DNA from: Stentor coeruleus | Taxonomy: Eukaryota; Ciliophora; Heterotrichea; Heterotrichida; Stentoridae | Assembly (NCBI GenBank): GCA_001970955.1 | Contig: MPUH01000571.1 | Span: forward strand, 1-45,310 | Direction: 5' to 3' | DNA: 45,310 bases | In this document: positions 33,252 through 43,524 of the stretch, in pieces | Layout: every line of letters begins with the position of its first letter | Numbering within the stretch: position 1 is the first letter of the stretch | Translations under genes and position numbers: made by a program | Notes under the pieces: model-generated | Database searches by the model: none | Seen by the model: only the letters and a program-made list of their open reading frames with translations | What the model was told of the DNA's origin: nothing

Positions 33252-34086
33252 TTATCTATATCCACAATTTGTCTATGTAAAATGTCAAGGCCTGGATAGC
33301 TGTTGAAGAATCAGCAGGGGTTTGAACATGCAGATTTGCAAAGACTGATGATATATATAGAGGTATAGGGTTAATAAAGATAAAGTAGTATAAAAGCCAA
33401 ACTTTAAGGGTGAAATATTGGAATGAAAAAATTATATAGATGAAACTAGTGAAAGGATAAGAGGATATGGGTATAGTTGATTAAGATTTGAAATGATATA
33501 TCTTGAAAGGTAACTTTATATAATTTTTTATATTAAATTGTATATATCGGGAAAGGAATTTTATGAACAGACTATACCAAATATCTAAACACAATATTTT
33601 GGTTAAAATAGTGACTTGCTAAGTGAGACATATAATTTTCACGTACAAAAATCATATATTTTTAATATCTAGTCTTAGTATTGGCTTGATTCAGTGGTAA
33701 AATTTCCCTATGAAATCTTCATATGATAAAGTCTAACTAAAAGTAAAGTGACTTTGTATTAAATATTTAAAGCATAGCGTTCTTTATATATCACTTATAA
33801 TCCAAGTATTTATAAATTATAATAGATATAAGAATTCATAAGATGTACATATTAAATAAATTTGGTAGTTATGGGCTATAAAAAAACCTTATAAGACATT
33901 GCTTCAAATATAAGTTTTAGGAACTTAGAACAATTTGCAGCTGATTTATATGGTAAAAATTATTAAAAGTTTATATTTATATGATTTCTTTCATCTAATC
34001 ATATACATGATTATACTATATAAATTATCTTATAGCCATTATCCTAAGAACCTTTAATATATAGATAATCACAATATTCTAACTAA
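33252..34086. other. Intergenic spacer, no gene seen
   Basis: AT-rich; plus strand G-rich just upstream of the acylated-protein gene (its 5' flank), then mixed. No supported coding sequence in any frame. Confidence 0.55.
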
Positions 34087-34560
34087 ATGTCAAGCAACTC
34101 TAGTTTCCAAAAAATTTGCCATGTTCTTGTTGCAGCAAAATGGAATCAAAACTCCTTAGATATAGACAGAGATATCTAAGTTGAAGACCTTATCTTCCTT
34201 AAAAGAAATCAAGTAAACTCTGGCATATCGAAAGCATCATCAAAAAAGTTGAAAAAATAAACCCAAATCACAAAGATGCAATAAAGCATATCAATAAAAT
34301 ATCCATAAAAATCTCAGAATACCTTGAAATCTTCCTTAATCCTATAACAATCCTCAAACAGTCGGTTCAAATACCAAAAAAAGTACTTAAACAGCGAGAA
34401 AAAAAATCCTCAAACTCTAAGCTCTACTCTATAACAACATATTTTTACCTGATGACACAATAATCATAGCTATATCTTTATATCACCAAGTTAATAAATG
34501 CAATATCCAAGAATGGATACTTCATAATTCATTTCATTACTTAATTAATTATAGTAGTTT
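34087..34560 (+). pseudogene. Broken coding sequence, family unknown
   Basis: An ATG at 34087 opens MSSNSSFQKICHVLVAAKWN and stops in TAA after 30 codons. Coding-like sequence then continues in shifted frames: LWHIESIIKKVEKINPNHKD (34224 onward), a long helical stretch ending in KVLKQREKKSSNSK, then LPDDTIIIAISLYHQVNKC near 34450-34510. Codon choice and A/T third positions are like the neighbouring real genes, and no 15-nt intron restores one frame. I read it as a decayed gene and did not identify the family. Confidence 0.5.
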
Positions 34561-34744
34561 GGGACTAATTCTGAAAGTTTTTTTTTGATTTGGAGAGGAT
34601 ATTTATAAAAACTTAAAAACTTGGATTTCCGCTCTAATTTGACTGTAGAGAATTTAAATGCTTATTCTAATAAAGGTTTGCCAGCATGATTTTATTATAT
34701 CAGATATTAGATTAGTATGTGATTTTGTGAAATATGTTTTAGGT

Positions 34745-34868
34745 ACCATGCGAAGATTATTGCTATGGAGGATAAAAAGCTTAAAGTATCATATGTATTT
34801 ATTGCGAAAAGTGTTTTCCGGAAATTAAATCAGAAATTTTAAACCTTTATCCTTATATCCATGATTAA
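34745..34868 (+). pseudogene. Cysteine-rich fragment resembling the CBP/p300 RING region
   Basis: In one frame, with two internal TAA codons, the plus strand gives PCEDYCYGG and then CIYCEKCFPEIKSE. In CBP/p300-type acetyltransferases the RING region has a CYG motif followed by an FCEKCF.EI motif; the wording matches but the spacing here is about ten residues shorter. It lies inside a stretch of other broken coding sequence on the same strand and may belong to the same dead gene. Tentative. Confidence 0.3.
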
Positions 34869-35010
34869 AAATAAGATATGCAAATGGGTGTTAGTATCTT
34901 ATTTATATATCCCTAGTGCAATTATAAATTTTTTTTTTATTTAAGTTATGAAATCTGTGATAAATATATCAAGTGGCACATCATCTTGAGTTCTTGTATT
35001 TCTTCAATGA

Positions 35011-36077
35011 TTACAAGAATTAAAATCAAATCCTCAACCACGTTCACCAATACGCACTCCAACAAAATCAATAACACCACAAAAAGCGCAGATTACTAAA
35101 CCACCTCATGTACCTTCTGCAGTATCTCCATTAAAATCAGCAAGAGAGTCAATTTTCTTATAAAAAAAACCAAATCCTACAACATCTCTTATAAAATCCA
35201 AATTTTACTCACACAAAAACATATTTTTTAATTTTCCCAAACCAACTCCACCTTCTTTGCCAGAACCTATTCAAAAAAAATCCCAATAAAACTGGCAAAA
35301 AATATAACCCCAAAGAGAATCACCACACAAAAATCCATAACCCGAAATCAAAAACCGTAGCTTCTGCTCAATTTTAAAAACCAAGCCAAAAACCAAAAAA
35401 TTTATTGATTCAAAAACAAAAAATAAAACCATAAATAATGAATTTAATAACAGAAATTGAATCTTTAGTAAACAACTTAATGAAAACACGTCAAAACCTA
35501 GATGGAAAAATAAAAAAAATAAAAAACAAATCTAAAGAAGAAAGCTATAACTCAGTCCAATAGGTTGAAATGTAATTTATATATAGAGTTTATAAAAAAA
35601 AAATTGAGGAATGATTAGAAGTTGTAAAAGAACAAGCTCAGGTTATGGATAAAAAACTATCTGAGCTTCAAAAAGAAAATAAAAGACTTAAAGTTTTGAT
35701 TGCTGTAAAATATATTTTTTTATATGTAAAGTAAAGGTAAAAGTACTAATTATAATTCTCGAAATGATTCAAGAAACTCATTAAGAAGTGGAGATAATTA
35801 TTCTAATGAAGAATTTAAATGGAAAGATGTGAAACCATCACAAAATGAAGAAGAATATGGGGAGTATATTGATAGTCAAATTGTATATTTTTTCAAGAAG
35901 TTGAAGCAAAAAATACCCCTGAAGAGCAGGCAACTAAGATAATAAGTGAATAAGAAAAACTTATTGCTTCACTTGAGGAAAGGCTTAAAACACTTGAAGG
36001 CAGAGATTCTTCAAATTCTTCATATAACTTACCACAATCTAATCACATTAATCATTTCACTAAAAAAATCAGTTAAC
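35011..36077 (+). pseudogene. Decayed coiled-coil gene
   Basis: Plus-strand blocks with clear coding character are separated by stops and shifts: a Pro/Thr/Ser-rich block (QPRSPIRTPTKSITPQKAQ, 35011-35163), a coiled-coil block (35438-35563, ends TAG), LEVVKEQAQVMDKKLSELQK (35610-35735), a charged block with NEEFKWKDVKPSQNEEEYGE (35735-35890), then EVEAKNTPEEQATKIISE (about 35896-35949), TAA and EKLIASLEERLKTLEG up to about 36077. Several stops sit where Gln or Glu would fit the coiled coil. No combination of 15-nt introns that I tried restores a single frame. It is on the same strand and just downstream of the two preceding fragments, so all three may be one dead gene. Convergent with SEC61 alpha. 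Confidence 0.6.
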
Positions 36078-36135
36078 ACCCTAAAACCTATCATAAAAAC
36101 CCAATCTAAATTCAAATATCTATTTATCCTAGTTA

Positions 36136-37560
36136 TTAGAATAAGGAGACTCCTCCAGATTCTTGTTTTTCTTTGTAAAACGCTTCAAAGTACTGATAAA
36201 TAATCGTCACTGACAACAAAATCCCAGTTCCAGATCCAATAGCCCCAAGTAAATCAGCAATAATAGTCAATCCTCCAATACACATTCCTCCAAAAGCTGC
36301 AGCATTCGGTATATACCTATTCAAAGTTTTAACCATACTATCATATCTATGTCCTTCAAGTACCATCTGTTGATCTCTAAGTTGTTTAGCCACATCTCTA
36401 GCTGAAGATCCACTAACTTCAATCCATGTCTTAGAAAACAACGCACAGCTCAATAAAACAAACGCAATATAAACAACTGAATGTATAGGATCACCTAAAA
36501 GTTGAGTAAAATCTCTAGGTGGGGATATATAATAAGCAATCCCACCAATTGGTATAGAATAACCTCCATCCATATCTTTCCATTGTCCAAGTAATGCAAC
36601 AATAAAATAAGTCTTATATCTTTTATATAAAAGCTGTGAGAAAAAATACAAATTCGATACTAAAGCAGTTTGTAATATAATAGGGATATTTGATGTATAA
36701 AATAATTTTATAGGATATGTTCCTTGTTGTCCTCTAACTTTTTGTGACCTGATCCCGAGATCTACTTTAAAACCTTGGAAATAAATAACAACTAAGAAAA
36801 TAAACACTGTTGCTAATAAACTCATAAGATTAGGTGCATGTGATCTATAAAAAGCTTCACGTAAAGCTTGAACTTTGCTTTGTCTTGTTATTAACAAATG
36901 AAATAATGCAATAACTGCTCCTTCAAATTCCATACCTTTGCCTGTAGTGATTGTCGTTGGGCTAAAAGCTCTCCAGACTATATTTTCACAGATGTTAGTG
37001 GCTATGAAAAGTGAAATCCCTGAACCTAAGCCATAACCTTTTTGTAAGAATTCATCAAGAATAATAACAATCACGCCTGCGAAAAATAACTGAAGGATAA
37101 TCAGAACTGAAGTAAAAGCCCCGATATCTGATATATTCCCATACATTCCGCTTATAACATAAGCTACAGCTTCACCTATTGTAATAAGCATAGCAAAAAG
37201 TTTTTGTGCACCTTGAAATAAAGCTCTATCTTCTTTTAAGCTTTGATCAACATCGATAATCTTAGATCCAGCTAATAATTGCATAACCATACTTGCAGTA
37301 ACTATTGGGGAAATACCAAGTTCCATAAGTGTTCCTCTATTACTAGCCATAATAACTCGTACCCAATATAAAGGATCTGAATGACTTGATGTTGAAATTC
37401 CATAAAGAGGAATTTGACAGCAGACAAGAAAGATGAATAGGGTAATTGCTGTCCATACAATCTTATCTTTAAATTGTACACGACGCATTGGGGTACTAAC
37501 TTCAGGAAGGACACACATTAAAGGACGAATTAAAGTTAGAAATCTGACCTTTTCACTCAT
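36136..37560 (-). CDS. SEC61A: SEC61 alpha, protein-conducting channel subunit of the ER
   Basis: 474 residues from the ATG at 37560 (an in-frame ATG 18 bases upstream would add MAIYIT). The whole sequence follows eukaryotic Sec61 alpha: VLPEV with [27 protein letters not shown] near the N-terminus, [87 protein letters not shown] and [12 protein letters not shown]...[20 protein letters not shown]. Ten membrane helices are expected and hydrophobic stretches fit. It forms the translocon pore for secretory and membrane proteins. Length is normal and there is no intron with an internal stop. It is head to head with the ferredoxin-reductase gene. Confidence 0.98.
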   Translation of the reverse strand: MSEKVRFLTLIRPLMCVLPEVSTPMRRVQFKDKIVWTAITLFIFLVCCQIPLYGISTSSHSDPLYWVRVIMASNRGTLMELGISPIVTASMVMQLLAGSKIIDVDQSLKEDRALFQGAQKLFAMLITIGEAVAYVISGMYGNISDIGAFTSVLIILQLFFAGVIVIILDEFLQKGYGLGSGISLFIATNICENIVWRAFSPTTITTGKGMEFEGAVIALFHLLITRQSKVQALREAFYRSHAPNLMSLLATVFIFLVVIYFQGFKVDLGIRSQKVRGQQGTYPIKLFYTSNIPIILQTALVSNLYFFSQLLYKRYKTYFIVALLGQWKDMDGGYSIPIGGIAYYISPPRDFTQLLGDPIHSVVYIAFVLLSCALFSKTWIEVSGSSARDVAKQLRDQQMVLEGHRYDSMVKTLNRYIPNAAAFGGMCIGGLTIIADLLGAIGSGTGILLSVTIIYQYFEAFYKEKQESGGVSLF

Positions 37561-37635
37561 TGTTATATAAATGGCCACGTGGTAATATGGAATATGGGAA
37601 AATTTAAAGGATTAAAAGATTATTAATTAAGTAGA
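37561..37635. promoter_or_regulatory. Compact bidirectional promoter (SEC61A / FDXR)
   Basis: Only 75 bp separate the chosen start codons of two divergent housekeeping genes, so both promoters and leaders must share or overlap this AT-rich stretch. Confidence 0.6.
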
Positions 37636-38994
37636 ATGGCTTTAAGATTTGCAGTTGTAGGAAGTGGACCAGCAGGGTTTTTTACATTGAAAAGCTTGAT
37701 TCGAGCATTACCTGATTGTAAGGTGGATATGTTCGAACGCTGGCCTGTTCCATTTGGTCTGATTCGTTATGGAGTTGCTCCTGATCATGGGGATATCAAA
37801 AATATTATTAAAGACTTTACTGAATTGGCTAGATGTGATAATTTCAGATATTTCGGGAATGTGTTTGTGGTACTATAAATACAGGGAAAAGATATTGATT
37901 ATTTAACACTTTCTCAAATATATTCAGGGATAATATATGCACATGGGGCAGCATCTGCTGATAAAGAACTGAAAATACCTGGTGGTGAGAAATCAAAATC
38001 TGCTCGTCAAATAGTTGAATGGTATAATGGAATGCCTAATTGTGAAGATTTTGATTTTTCAAAGGTTGAAAAAGTTGGTATAATCGGTAATGGTAATGTT
38101 GCTATGGATGTAGCTAGGGTTTTAGGAAGTTCAATTGAAAGACTTCAGCCGACTGATGTTGCGGAAAGAGCTTTTGAAGTATTTAGCAAGAGTAAAATTA
38201 GGGAAATTGATATATATGGAAGAAGAGGACCTGTACAAGCTGCAATGACGGTGAAAGAATTGAGATATTTGAGTAAAGTACCTGGGATTAGTTTAAGGGT
38301 TTTACAGGATGAGATTGATAGAGGGTTATCACCTGAAAGTCAGAATGAAGCTATGTTGAACTCAGTACAAACTAATCAAAGAGAAAGAGCTAGAAAAAGA
38401 CTTTTTGATCTTATAAACTCTTTGCCTAGAGAACATAATCCTAATGCTCAAGTGAAAATCAACTTAAGATTTATGCTAGCACCTATAAGCTATACTGCTT
38501 CTTATTTGACTTTAGCTAGAACTAATTTGCAAGGTCCTGAACTTCATCAGGTAGCGGTGCCTAGTGATGAGACATTTAAAGAAAATTGTGACTTACTGAT
38601 AAGGAGTATTGGGTATTCAAGTGTTCAAATAGATAAAAATTTACCTTTTGACCAGGAACTAGGGACTGTGAAAAATCTTGGCGGCAAAGTTGAAGGGAAT
38701 AATTATGTCACTGGATGGGCAAGAACAGGTCCTTTTGGAGTAATTGATACAACAATGAGAAATGTTTTCGTAATACCTAAATAGCAAACAATTGACACCC
38801 TTATACAAGATATTGATAATAATCTCCTTCAGTATAAGCCTGATAGTATTCTAGACATACTAAAATGCAGGTTTCTAACATTTAAACAATGGGAAAAAAT
38901 CGATCAATATGAGCTTAACGAAGGTTTAAAAAAAGGTAAAGCTCGATCTAAGATAACTTCAGTTGACAAGATGCTAGAAATCGGTTTAAGCTAA
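37636..38994 (+). CDS. FDXR: Ferredoxin/adrenodoxin-NADP reductase (three exons)
   Basis: Exons 37636-37869, 37885-38769 and 38785-38994 encode 442 residues after removal of two 15-nt introns. The N-terminus FAVVGSGPAGFFTLKSL is the FAD-binding Rossmann loop; WPVPFGLIRYGVAPDHGDIKN is a family signature; GNGNVAMDVARVL is the NADPH-binding site; GRRGPVQAAMTVKELR and the late GWARTGPFGVIDTTM are also conserved. The last exon supplies the usual W.K.D..E...G...GK.R.K tail ending MLEIGLS. It passes electrons from NADPH to ferredoxin for iron-sulfur cluster assembly, normally in mitochondria. Family members usually have a presequence, but here the Rossmann motif begins at residue 4 and an in-frame TAA lies 12 bases upstream, so targeting is unexplained. 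Confidence 0.95.
37870..37884 (+). other. 15-nt intron 1 of the FDXR gene
   Basis: gtactataaatacag: GTA start, A at position 10, AG end, phase 0, in-frame TAA. Removal joins GNVFV to GKDIDYLTLS, as the family requires. Confidence 0.93.
38770..38784 (+). other. 15-nt intron 2 of the FDXR gene
   Basis: gtaatacctaaatag: GTA start, A at position 10, AG end, phase 0, in-frame TAG. Removal joins MRNVF to QTIDTLIQDI and restores the conserved C-terminal tail. Confidence 0.93.
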
Positions 38995-39686
38995 TCATAT
39001 AATTTAGTTAAAAACATAAAACTTATATAGAATTTCTTTATAAAATAAAATGAACATGATAAGCTTGAATAATAAAAAAAATATTTTCTATACCAAAAGA
39101 CCTTAAGGGCTGTTTTAGTTTTTTTAAAGAAAAAATCGAATATTTGATTAAGATTTATATGGTATGGTATTGGTTTATAATAGTAAAAATGTTTACTTTT
39201 TTAACTAGTTTTTATGTAATAATTTTTTTGTGTAAATATGAGTGAAATTTTTTGTATTGAGTAGAAGTTTTAATGCAGGTTCGTGTTGATAAGGTTTTTA
39301 AGATAATTTTTTAAAGGTTTCATGGGTGTGATCCGGAGTCTAGAGAAAATGCTTATGGGTTTTGATAACTGAAAAGCTTGTAAAAAATTACAAAAATCAG
39401 ATGACGATTTTAAGGTTTTTTAGCTATAAAGCAACATAATTTTATTATTTTAAGTAAGATCCTCATAAGAAAAGGTTCAGAAACTAAAACTGTATAAAAT
39501 ATTATCTTAGAGAGAGCCCTGGGCATGTTTCCCACAAAAAACGTAAAATTTTATTAATCCTTCACCTCGATTTTCAGGCTCTTTATCCTTTATAAGAGAA
39601 AAACACCCAAAATTCAGCTTTAATTGATCAAAGATCCTTCATTCTGAATTATATAAAGATTTTTTTACTACTTAAGTTTTTAAGTT
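38995..39686. other. Non-coding or decayed stretch
   Basis: No open frame of useful length. Around 39320-39420 short coding-like runs (GVIRSLEKMLMGF, then KKLQKSDDDFK after a TGA) hint at an old gene, but too little remains to call one. Confidence 0.4.
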
Positions 39687-39971
39687 TTATATGCTATGAA
39701 GCCTTTTATGAGACCCTAGTTTCGATTTATGCCTAAAGCGCAAATTGCAAATTGAGCATCTATATGGCTTGGAGTTTGTATGAATTAAATAATGCTCTTT
39801 TAAGTTGGTGGAGTTTAAAAATGCTTTACTACATATAGTGCATTTCGTTTGTTTTTTTAACAAATGGCTAATGTTGATATGTCTTTTGAGATTTTGCTTG
39901 CTTAAATATTCTTTCCCACAGCCTAGAAACATACAGCAATAAAGCATAAGTTTAAATTCGCTGATACACAT
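39687..39971 (-). CDS. Small three-finger C2H2 zinc-finger protein
   Basis: 94 residues holding three C2H2 fingers and almost nothing else: C13/C18/H31/H36 (CMFLGCGKEYL..., slightly wide spacings), C44/C47/H60/H64 and C72/C75/H88/H92. The linker between fingers 2 and 3 is TNSKPYR, close to the classic TGEKPY linker. An in-frame TAA six bases before the ATG fixes the start. Two to three such fingers can bind DNA or RNA sequence-specifically; the target is unknown. It could be a minimal regulator or the surviving end of a longer gene. Confidence 0.75.
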   Translation of the reverse strand: MCISEFKLMLYCCMFLGCGKEYLSKQNLKRHINISHLLKKQTKCTICSKAFLNSTNLKEHYLIHTNSKPYRCSICNLRFRHKSKLGSHKRLHSI

Positions 39972-40270
39972 TTTATATTAACTCATAAAGTATGTTTTTT
40001 TCTGTTCATAGACTCTAAAAATATGTACATGAAAATAATAAAATATACGTAAATAATCCCTAAAATGAATAAAGTGATGAAATATAATAGCTAAATCTTT
40101 ACTATTAGTATTTATTTATAAATACAGGATCATCAGGATATCTTAATTAAATTTAATTGATAATAAACATCAATTAAATATTGTAGAGCTTAATACAAAA
40201 CTTAAGAAGATATTATAAAATTAAGTTATTTCTTAATGTATTTTATTGTAAATAGACTAAAGGTCATTTA

Positions 40271-40738
40271 TTATTCATAATTATTCTCGTTTTGGTCTTC
40301 AAAAATAGGTTTGATATCTTTAAATATTCTTGTCTTGTTTTTCCTAAGATTTTTTTCTCTGACAAAATCGAAAGTTGGGATTTTTTCCATTACAAAAATC
40401 ATATGGTCAGTTTGCGGAATCCTTTTAGAATTTATATCAAGATTTTTAAATCTTGCTCTCAAGGTTATAGGGAAAAGTTTAAAGGAATTACAGCGTTTTA
40501 TAGTAGAAAAGGATGATTCTATGATAGGCGATTTTATAGGAGGAGAATTTGAAGTTATTTTAGAGACTTTTGAATTTCCTGACATAATCGTGGAAATATT
40601 TTCATGAGTCAGGGTGCTTGATCTTTTCTGGCTCCTTGTAATATTTTGCACTGGCAGAAGGTTATATTTTATTTTGTGTGATTCCCTATATCTTTTCTTT
40701 ATGCCTCCATCGTTTTTACAGCTGCTTATGATATTCAT
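40271..40738 (-). CDS. Small basic hypothetical protein
   Basis: 155 residues, rich in Lys, Ser, Asn and Ile. Landmarks are NSPPIKSPIIESSFS near 65, FPITLRARFKNLDINSKRIP near 88 and an acidic end (FEDQNENNYE). No domain or membrane segment is recognised. The opposite strand also has two overlapping frames of up to 98 codons, so the minus-strand choice rests on length, proline/serine patterning typical of a disordered protein, and an ATG start. Function unknown. Confidence 0.5.
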   Translation of the reverse strand: MNIISSCKNDGGIKKRYRESHKIKYNLLPVQNITRSQKRSSTLTHENISTIMSGNSKVSKITSNSPPIKSPIIESSFSTIKRCNSFKLFPITLRARFKNLDINSKRIPQTDHMIFVMEKIPTFDFVREKNLRKNKTRIFKDIKPIFEDQNENNYE

Positions 40739-41536
40739 TTATTACAATAACTAGTATTTCTAGTTGTAATTGACAGATAAGTTTTATGGTATTTTAGATA
40801 TAAAAATAATGGTCTTTATATATTATATGTTTCCTTTAGTTTATCTATAGGTCTTAATATTTAATTTTCATTTCTTATGATTATTTTAACACTTTTTTGA
40901 CTAACTGAAATTCGATTCATTGTATTTCCTACATAAATAATTTGATTAAGTCATTTATAAGATTTTATAAATTATTATAATAAGATTCTATAAGTCTAGG
41001 ATATATAAGATATGTAAAACTTATAACCCTTGTTGATCTTGTAAGTTTTACAAGTATAAAATCCAAGATAAAAATATCAAAACTATTGCCGTTGATATTA
41101 TAAAATTAATATAAAAGATAGATAATATTATTATACCCTACACTTTAACTACCTTATTTATAATAATTTTATAAACTCTATAAGAACACCAAATAATCCA
41201 TCATGATGAAGAATCTAAACTCCAATAAGCCAAACATAAAATCTCTTAAAATCTTTGCAAATATCCTAATATCAAAATTCCTATTAATCAAATCCATTTT
41301 CCTATATAAATTCCTCTATATAATTCTATACACAAAAAAAATCCAATCTCTAAACCGAATACACACAACATTTTCTTAATACCCATTTACCATATCATAA
41401 AACCCATCAATAAAACCCATCATAACACTTCCAAATAAATTCCCTTTCACAAACAACACCTAGCCTCTATTAATTTATCGCACTTCCAATCCTTTATAAT
41501 CATCATTTTTTCATAACTTTTATCTTATCTACTTAT
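40739..41536. other. Intergenic spacer, no gene seen
   Basis: AT-rich, becoming A/C-rich from about 41110 toward the 3' end of the eL20 gene. Stops in all frames. Confidence 0.6.
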
Positions 41537-42097
41537 CTAATGAGATCTAGTCAAAGGTCTTCCAGAAACAAAAACAGATCTCAAAGACTTGCAAGGTGCT
41601 CTAACAGTTTCATGTAACAATGGGAACTTAATCTTGGAATTATAAAACTGTGCGGTATTAGATCTTTTAACCTTAGAACTGACATTAAGTGCAGTAGTAC
41701 TAATAATATGAATTGTTTCAGCTCTAGCTCTATGTCTTCCAGCCATATCTTGATACATTCTTCCTATAGCTCCACATAAAGAAGTATCTCTGTATTCTCT
41801 ATACATATTTGTGATGCCATTTCTAGTTTCATAGCGAATTGAAATCCCATAAGTCTTAACATGATCAGTGTTTTTTTCGATGATTTCTTCTACTGAGACG
41901 ATTTCTCCATGAGCTGTTTTGATTTTGTTAAGACGCTTAGTAAAGTACCAAAATCGTGACTTTGCTCGGATTTCGTCTATGGCAAAGATCCTCATACGAT
42001 AAATCACTGGGTTAGGGTCTGTATCTGATGGGAACTTTCGCCCTGCAACTTGATATTGCCTTAGCTTCATGGAGAGCGTGGGGTCCACTTTCACCAT
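41537..42097 (-). CDS. RPL18A: 60S ribosomal protein eL20 (RPL18A)
   Basis: 186 residues. LRQYQVAGRKFP near the start, YRMRIFAIDEIRAKSRFWYF, ITNMYREYRD, a CGAIGRMYQDMAGRHRARAETIHII stretch and QFYNSKIKFPL are the conserved blocks of eL20/RPL18A in order and at normal spacing. It is a structural protein of the large ribosomal subunit. The N-terminus is a few residues longer than the animal protein (MVKVDPTLSMK). It carries an extra short C-terminal sequence in place of the usual basic tail, within normal variation. No intron with an internal stop. Confidence 0.97.
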   Translation of the reverse strand: MVKVDPTLSMKLRQYQVAGRKFPSDTDPNPVIYRMRIFAIDEIRAKSRFWYFTKRLNKIKTAHGEIVSVEEIIEKNTDHVKTYGISIRYETRNGITNMYREYRDTSLCGAIGRMYQDMAGRHRARAETIHIISTTALNVSSKVKRSNTAQFYNSKIKFPLLHETVRAPCKSLRSVFVSGRPLTRSH

Positions 42098-43059
42098 TTA
42101 TTTATCTATTCCTTGGTCCATTGGAACTTTTTAGGTTGATTGTGATAAAGGCTTATTGTTAAGAATAGGATGATGATTTGGGATATTTGATTAGGTTATT
42201 GTTGTAGGATTTGTATGGATTTTTAAGTTTTAAGAAGAATATGGAAAGCTTTTTTGGGTATTTTGGAAGGATTTTACGGAAATTAGTGATATTGTTAGTA
42301 GATTTTGAAGAATTTTGACTTGGTTAGGTTATTTAATGAAGAATTAAAGATTTTATTGTAGGAAGAGTAGTTTATGGGATTTATGGATATAAATGGTATA
42401 TATGAGATGTTGAGGTTGTGTTTAAAAGGATGTGGAAGTTTGTTGTAGATTAGTATGAGAAATGTAAATAAAAATAATGATTAAATATTTTTTTTGTAGT
42501 ACTACAAGATTCATGATGTAAAAATGTTGTGGAAAGTTTTATGATATACAGGTTTTATCTTTGAATATATACTAATGGATTTTTAAATATAGTTTTAATT
42601 AATTGACTGAAAATTTCCACAATTAAATCATTTATCCCGCATCTTTTAACCAGCTATACTGAAATGATTAATTTTTTCAACATAAGATTCGAAATCTCAG
42701 AAATAAAACTAGTCCATACCCTAAAATATTAAAATAATATTCCACCAAACAACAATTTTATGTATTTCTCATAAAAAGTACCTTAAAAAACTAACCAATC
42801 CACCATTTTATATCTGAAATCCAGTCCTTTTATAAATCAATCTCATAACCTCAATATCCCTAAAAACCATATAAAAGCAACTTATCATATTCTTAAAACC
42901 CATATTTTCATCATAAAGCCAAACCAAAAACCCCAAGACAATCTTCAGTTACTATAAAACCCTTAATATCTTTCAATATAACCCATACTAAACTTCTAAC
43001 CAAAATCATCTAATATAAAAACATACAAAAAACAACTTTATAAGACACCAATTAATTAT
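42098..43059. other. Intergenic spacer, composition switch
   Basis: Plus strand is T/G-rich from 42110 to about 42480 (5' flank of eL20), then A/C-rich from about 42600 to 43055 (3' flank of the next minus-strand gene). No gene seen. Confidence 0.6.
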
Positions 43060-43524
43060 TTACTCGGCACCTGAGAATTTAATCTTCCCATCAAGTCTTT
43101 TTTTAATGCATTTCATTCCTGAATTAATCCTTGGGAACTTTATAGACTGTGAAATCATATCATTTGAAGTCTTTTCATGAAAAGTGTCAAAATGTTTTAA
43201 CAAAATTGGAGATTTTGAGCGAGATGCTAATTTTCTCTCATAAGGCCCTGGTGTTTTGTTTGAAGTCAAATTGTAATTAGGGGTTGGGTAGACTGTTTGC
43301 TGAAATACTTTTGTTAAAGGTGATCTGCTTTTTGGACTGTATTTGTTTAAGATGTATGCTGACTTTGCAGAAGGAAAGTTTTTTATGTCTTGATATCCAT
43401 GAAGTTTGGTGATTGGTAATTCGGTTTTTTCTATAGCATTAGAAAAATGTATTTCTAGTATACCTTCTCTACCTACAACTTTAGCTTTGTTCTTAAATCG
43501 TTTAGTGAACTCTAAGGAAGCCAT
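43060..43524 (-). CDS. Small basic hypothetical protein
   Basis: 154 residues, Lys/Ser/Pro-rich. Landmarks: MASLEFTKRFKNKAKVVGREG at the start, a KYSPKSRSPLTKVF patch, and NKTPGPYERK near 90, which resembles a single STPGR-type (PGP.Y) microtubule-protein repeat. One copy is too little to assign. The start, the length and the flanking composition support a real gene. Function unknown; a cytoskeleton-associated role is only a guess. Confidence 0.6.
   Translation of the reverse strand: MASLEFTKRFKNKAKVVGREGILEIHFSNAIEKTELPITKLHGYQDIKNFPSAKSAYILNKYSPKSRSPLTKVFQQTVYPTPNYNLTSNKTPGPYERKLASRSKSPILLKHFDTFHEKTSNDMISQSIKFPRINSGMKCIKKRLDGKIKFSGAE

Noticed and set aside
35883..35897. 15-nt intron gtatattttttcaag in the decayed coiled-coil gene
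   Set aside because: It has GTA...AG ends but T instead of A at position 10, and its removal does not restore the downstream frame.
40292..40607. Plus-strand open frames of 74 and 98 codons
   Set aside because: They lie antisense to a longer minus-strand frame and their Phe/Ile-rich products look like shadows.
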